Source of the DNA: Hedera helix
Lineage: Eukaryota > Streptophyta > Magnoliopsida > Apiales > Araliaceae
Assembly: GCA_947179155.2 (NCBI GenBank)
Contig: OX359267.1
Location: 57,830,792 to 57,894,791, forward strand
Direction of reading: 5' to 3'
Length of the DNA: 64,000 nucleotides
Below are positions 59,353 to 64,000 of this stretch, one piece after another; within the stretch, counting starts at the first letter, position 1, and the number at the start of each line of letters is the position of its first letter. The notes under the pieces are model-generated. The model made no database searches. It was not told the DNA's origin and worked only from the letters and a program-made list of their open reading frames with translations. A program made the translations under genes and the position numbers.

Positions 59353-62300
59353 TATTGGTGGCTCTGAATCTGAACTGGATAGCCTGTTGAATTTTAAATC
59401 CCTCAGGACTGGTTAAAATTACACCTGCCCCGCTTGAATCTGATGTGGACGATCCGTCGACACACAGAGCCCAGGAAAAAGATGAGGTTGGTTGCCCCCC
59501 AGTGATTAGTGCAATTTTTGACCCCGAACATTCAACCGGGTCTTCTTCCGAAAACATGCATTCCACAAGGAAGTCAGCAAGGGCCTGGCCTTTTACTGCC
59601 GTTCGGGGGCAATAATCCAATGTAAACTGACTCAATTCTACAGCTCATTCTACCATTCTTCCTGATGAATCAGGCTTATGTAAAATTCTCTTTAATGGCT
59701 AATCGGTATAAACAACCACCACCCGGCCTTGAAAATAGTGTCGTAACTTTCTGCTAGCAATCACCAAGGAATATACGCACTTCTCCAGGTTTGGGTATCT
59801 AGTTTCAGCATTTCTCAAAGCATGACTTATGTAATAAACTGGATTCTGCCTACCCCCTTCCTCCCGAATCAACACCGCTCCGATCGCTAGGGAGCTCACG
59901 GCCAAGTATAAATAAAGCAACTCCTTAGGTAAGGGTTTTTGCAATAACGGGGCCGAAGACAGATATTTTTTAATACCCTGGAAAGCATCCTCGCACTCCG
60001 AGGTCCAATGAAAGGTTTTCTCGTTCTTGGGCCCCTTCAATGTGTCAAAGAATGGCAAACACCTTTCTGCAGATCGGGACATAAACCTTCGTAGGGCCGC
60101 TATTCGACCCGTTAGCCTTTGTACATCTTTAAAGGTAGTCGGGGATTTCATATCAACGACCGCCTTTATCTTCTCAGGGTTAGCCTCTATTCCCCTCTTA
60201 CTAACCAGGTACCCCAAAAACTTGCCCGCCCCGAGCCCAAAAATACATTTGGTAGGATTAAGCCGCATATGGTAATGGCGAACTGTTCGAAAACATTCCT
60301 CTAGATCATCCAAATGGTCATGCAACATCATACTCTTAACAATCATGTCATCAACATACACTTCCATATTGCGGCCGATCTGCTTTAAGAACACCTTATT
60401 CATCATTCTTTGGTAGGTCGCCCCAGCATTAATGAGTCCGAATGTCATTCGATTGTAAGCAGAAATGGCCCGATGGGTGATGAATGATGTCTTGGGGATA
60501 TCACCTTTTTCCATCAAAATCTGATTGTACCCCGAAAATGCATCTAGAAAACTGAGTATGGCATGCCCTGAAGTCGCATCAATCAATTGGTCGATGTGTG
60601 GTAAAGGATAGAAATCCTTTGGACAAGCCTTATTCAGGTCCGTGTAGTCGATGCAAACTCTCCACTTTCCATTCTGTTTGCGGACCAATACAACATTAGC
60701 GAGTCACTCCGGGTACTCAATCTCTTCAATAATACCAGCATCTAACAGCTTTCCCACTTCTTTATCGATGATTTTCTGTCATTCCGGAGCAAAGATCCGT
60801 CTCTTCTGGAAGACAGGTTTTCTCTCAGGGTCAACGGATTACCTATGGACCGCCACGTCCTCTACCATTCCCGGCATATCCCGAGGTGTCCAAGCGAAGA
60901 TATCAGCATAAGTTCTAAGTAACTCTATTAGCCCTTTCTTCAAAGTATCTTTTAACCCAGCTCCTATCTTGATCAACTTCTCTGTATTTCCCGGAATGAG
61001 TTCTACATCCTCGGTTTCTTCAGCGGGGGAAGCCAACGGGTCCGTAACTCCCTCGGTAAAGGGCTCGACATCCACTGTCAAAGTCTGTTTCATCTTGCTG
61101 ATCCCGACCAGTGGTGCCGTGAGAGTGTGCCGAAAACACCTTCTCGCTATATCAAGATCACCTTTAACTTCCCCAACCCCCTGGGAGGTAGGAAACTTCA
61201 TTTTAAAGTGGGCAATTGAAGTGACTGCCTGAAGAGTTGATAAAGTCGTTCTTCCCAGAATAACATTATAAGCTGAGTCTACCTGGACTACAAAGAATTT
61301 AACATTGATCTTCACCTGTTTGGGAGCGTCTCCGAATACCATCGGCAACTCCACTTTCCCGATTACAGGCACGGCCTCATTCCCGAATCCGTATAAGGGC
61401 GATTCCTGTCCCACTTCCAGTCTGATCCATTCCAAATCCATGCGTTGATAAGCATGACTGTACAATACATCGACAGAAGACCCGTTATCGACCATTATTC
61501 TCTTCATATCCACAGGCCCCACCTGGGCGGTTATCACCAAAGCCCCTTCATGCGGTTCCACGGGATCAGCCGGGTAATCCTCATCAGAAAACGAGATGAC
61601 CGTTCCGGGATACAATCTGGTTGGTTTGGTCGACTGTTCTGCTAGACTCATTACAACTTCAGAAGTGGATCTCCGACGCTTTCCCCCCTGGTTCCTGGGT
61701 AACCCTCCACTAATGACGTCAATTACTGGCCTCGGCCTACTCGCACTAGCCTCCTTCTGTTCACGCCTTGGCGGTCGTTCCCTTTGAGGAACCACCCGCC
61801 CAGCGACATAGTGTGATAATCGGCCGCCCTGAACATTCTTCTCTATAAGTTCTTTCAAGTCATGACATCTTTCCACATCATGCCCTCTCGACTGGTGGTA
61901 TTCACAAAATTGATCCGAGTATCCCCGATAACCCTTAACTGTTCGGGGTGGTTCATACAATTGGGTACCTCTGATTTCATTCAATATCTGGACCCTATCC
62001 GTATTTAGAGGAGTGCAGGTCTTCTGTTCAAATTTACTCTGGATCGGCGGCCGGTTTGCTTGATTACCCCCCCTCGGGTCAAGTCTATCCAGCACGTCAG
62101 ATTTTCCTTCCTTCGGCCTATACTGATCAGCCCCCTTCTGGTTTTTCGTTAGAGTTGCCATTGCTTCCTCAATTGCAATAAAATTTTCTGCCCGTTCATA
62201 TGCATCAGCCAGGTCCTTCGGAGGTTTGAACATGATGTCCTTCATCAACTTTTTTGATTTGCTGATGTCCAACCCTGTGGTGAAGAATCTCAATGTCTGG

Positions 62301-62893
62301 GTCATATCCAGGTTAATCACAGCCCCTGCAGCCTCCCTAAACCGTTGTACATATTGGTTTAAGGTCTCATCTCCTCTCTGTTTGACTTGCATCAGCGACG
62401 CTGTTAATTTCCCCCTCTTCTTATTACTGCCGAAGCGGTCATGAAACCTATCGCATAAATCCTTCCATGAATTAATACTCCCTGATGGCAAGGATACGAT
62501 CCACTGCTTCGCTGCTTTCTTTAGAGTGGTTAAGAAAATCTTACACATCCCTGCATCAGAGTGGTTATAGTATCCCATTATAATTTCATAGGAATTCGTA
62601 TGGTCGTAGGGATCACCAGTACCGTCGAAAGATTCTAATGGTGGCAACTTCATCTTCGGGTCAGCTTTTTCCATATTAATATTGGTTGAGAATGGAGATT
62701 TGGTGTCTACAGGCTTAGCTCCTGCCTTAACTTCGGCCAACTGCCTTTCTAAGTCCGCCATTCTTTTTCTGAGCAAATCATCATCATTGACTTTCTGAGA
62801 GTCAAGTGCAACTCCTAAACCCCTTTTCGGACTTCCGACTTTCCGATGATCCGATATATCTTCTACATGTTTCTTTGGGCCCCAAGCTTCACG

Positions 62894-62990
62894 ATCGTCA
62901 AGCTGATACCCTGACCCCCTTCTCGGGCTCCGAGCTACACGATCGTCAGGCTGATACCCTGACCCCCTTCTCGGGCTCCGAGCTACATGA
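62894..62990 (-). repeat. 48-bp tandem duplication in gag
   Basis: The gag linker repeats a 16-residue unit, VARSPRRGSGYQPDDR then VARSPRRGSGYQLDDR, from a near-identical 48-bp direct repeat. A third, diverged relative (GSPKRGLGVALDSQ) follows. Confidence 0.85.
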
Positions 62991-63645
62991 TCCTGGTCTT
63001 GGTTATGCCTTCGCCTCGAGGATAGAGAGTGAGTCCACCCATCCGAAGAAGTTGACCTTCTATCCCGAAAGGTGGTTGGGCCCTTATCTGTCCGTCCCGA
63101 ATATGGTTTTGGAGGGCCATAGCTACCCCCGACTCTACCAACCCAAGGTGATGAGGGTGGATCGTTCACCCTCCCTCGCCCCCCCCCCCTCATCTGAGGT
63201 GTCCTCACCCCCGACTCCTGAATCGTATCTTGAGGTTTATCATCCTTCTTTAATCCTTCCAAGATAACGACCCATTGTTCCTGTTGATGTTGGAGAGACC
63301 GAATAGCCCCTTCCACCGTGTGGATCCTCTGTCTCTTAATAGAGTCCTCTTGATCATAAAAATCCCTCTCACCCGATTCATGTTCTCGAACAGAAGATTG
63401 ATGGTTCGAATCCCTATCACGGATCAAGCCTTGAGAAGCAGAGGGGAATAACTGTCGTCGGACTGAGTTGGAGTGTGGCACGGTCGAACCTCCCCTGTGA
63501 ACATATGGACCCAATCTGTCCCTAACCGAACCCCGTGTCACGGAAGGTGCTGACGAACCAGTCTTCTCCATCCGATCACCCTGATGTTCCATATCCGGTA
63601 TATTGCTGTGCTAAAGTCACGCAGTGATTTTAAAACAGAACCAAG

Positions 63646-63663
63646 GCCCTCCTTCTAGCGCCA
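63646..63663 (-). other. tRNA primer-binding site
   Basis: Reading the minus strand, two bases (TT) after the 5' LTR comes TGGCGCTAGAAGGAGGG. TGG at the LTR edge pairs with the universal CCA of a primer tRNA. I do not assign the tRNA. Confidence 0.7.
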
Positions 63664-63665
63664 AA

Positions 63666-64000
63666 TGTTAATGCCAATTTTTAGAATCCGTTGAAAATCA
63701 CAAAACAACTAAGAAAATTAAACGTCAAACACCAATAAAACAGGAGAAAATATTATTGAGACACAAGTATCCTTTTGGAAACACAACTGGGAAAAAACCC
63801 CAGATCAAAGAATACTTTTAGTGGTGGATGGTCAAGTGTTTACAAACTTTCTCAAATATAACAGAGAGCTTATTTGCTGAAAAATATTGGTTCTGAATAT
63901 ACAATTCGTGAGGGCGGTTTGATAATAATAATATCTGTCTCCACTCCCGTGCAAGCCTCTATTTATATGAGTATACAAATGTTGGGAAGAGTGTAGGGCC
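63666..64000 (-). repeat. 5' LTR of the gypsy element, truncated by the window
   Basis: Starts TGTTAATGCCAATTTTTAG and matches the 3' LTR through the window end; about 165 bp should lie beyond. Confidence 0.95.

Larger units (their letters stand above)
57788..63592 (-). pseudogene. Gag-pol polyprotein gene of the Tat element, five in-frame stops
   Basis: One reading frame runs from ATG 63592 to the stop at 57788 (1935 codons). Gag, about 63592-61700: a retrotransposon-gag core (SINSWKDLCDRFHDRFG) and a zinc-knuckle-like CEYHQSRGHDVERC. Protease: VDNGSSVDVLY near 61490. Reverse transcriptase: about 60690-60150, with FLDAFSGYNQI and MEVYVDDMIVK (YVDD). RNase H follows, to about 59700. Archaeal-type RNase H: about 59470-59080 (LCVDGSSTSDSSGAG, NNEAEYEAE, LSDSQLV, ADALSKLA). 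Integrase: a His2-Cys2 finger (CPNC), Asp in VDLVGPM, Asp in VSDNGLQF, Glu in NGQVEV. Stops at 60839, 60779, 60704, 59699 and 59645 all lie in this frame; most look like single transitions. Confidence 0.9.
54538..64000 (-). mobile_element. Ty3/gypsy LTR retrotransposon, Tat type (right LTR cut by window end)
   Basis: Two LTRs in the same orientation bracket a complete internal region on the minus strand in the order primer-binding site, gag, protease, RT, RNase H, second RNase H, integrase. An antisense gene and a polypurine tract then precede the 3' LTR. A second, archaeal-type RNase H between the RT-RNase H and integrase is the mark of the Tat lineage (Retand, Grande, Ogre relatives). The left flank has AGGGG at 54533-54537, a candidate 5-bp target duplication whose partner is outside the window. 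Expected full length is about 9.6 kb. The coding genes are broken, so it is not autonomous now. Confidence 0.9.

Noticed and set aside
1..64000. CRISPR arrays, operons, bacterial-type promoters
   Set aside because: No spaced direct-repeat arrays of that type; all gene structures are spliced plant nuclear genes.

Overview
This is a stretch of flowering-plant nuclear DNA, most likely eudicot. The genes have many GT-AG introns, the intergenic DNA is very AT-rich, and the plant-specific families and plant-type transposons fit this. I cannot name the species or order from the sequence.

Layout. 1-5.4 kb is gene-free, with a fold-back MITE and a CACTA-type element. 6.3-13.9 kb (+) holds a complete 25-exon TOPLESS-family corepressor gene that splices in silico to 1138 codons. 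16.7-26.1 kb (-) holds a complete 15-exon leucine-rich-repeat gene (574 codons) in which most repeats are single 72-nt phase-1 exons. 27.8-33.6 kb (+) holds a complete 10-exon CobW/P47K GTPase gene (459 codons), probably plastid-targeted. These three genes match, in order, three consecutive Arabidopsis loci (At1g15750/15740/15730), so the first half of the window is a conserved microsyntenic block with transposons in its introns and flanks.

33.6-42 kb is repeat-rich. It has hAT-type elements, a purine-only GGGAGG tract, a nested PIF/Harbinger-copia-hAT cluster, a full SINE, and two pieces of a poorly understood acidic-protein gene. 42.5-50.4 kb holds a tRNA-Arg(UCG) gene and three minus-strand genes: a TTM3-like CYTH enzyme, a small coiled-coil protein of unknown function, and a six-exon calcineurin-B-like EF-hand protein.

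53.5-54.3 kb is a broken 2-oxoglutarate dioxygenase that keeps its first and last coding pieces but not the catalytic core. From 54,538 to the window end lies a young Ty3/gypsy element of the Tat type on the minus strand (LTRs about 98% identical). Gag-protease-RT-RNaseH-aRNaseH-integrase is one continuous frame cut by five stop codons. Between integrase and the 3' LTR it carries a second, antisense, three-exon gene (an additional ORF with a 'putative gypsy type transposon'-like domain and a coiled coil). That antisense gene is the most unusual system in the window.

Exon boundaries come from reading splice sites and keeping frame. All three long genes close exactly in frame, which supports the models. 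Nothing was checked by alignment or expression data.
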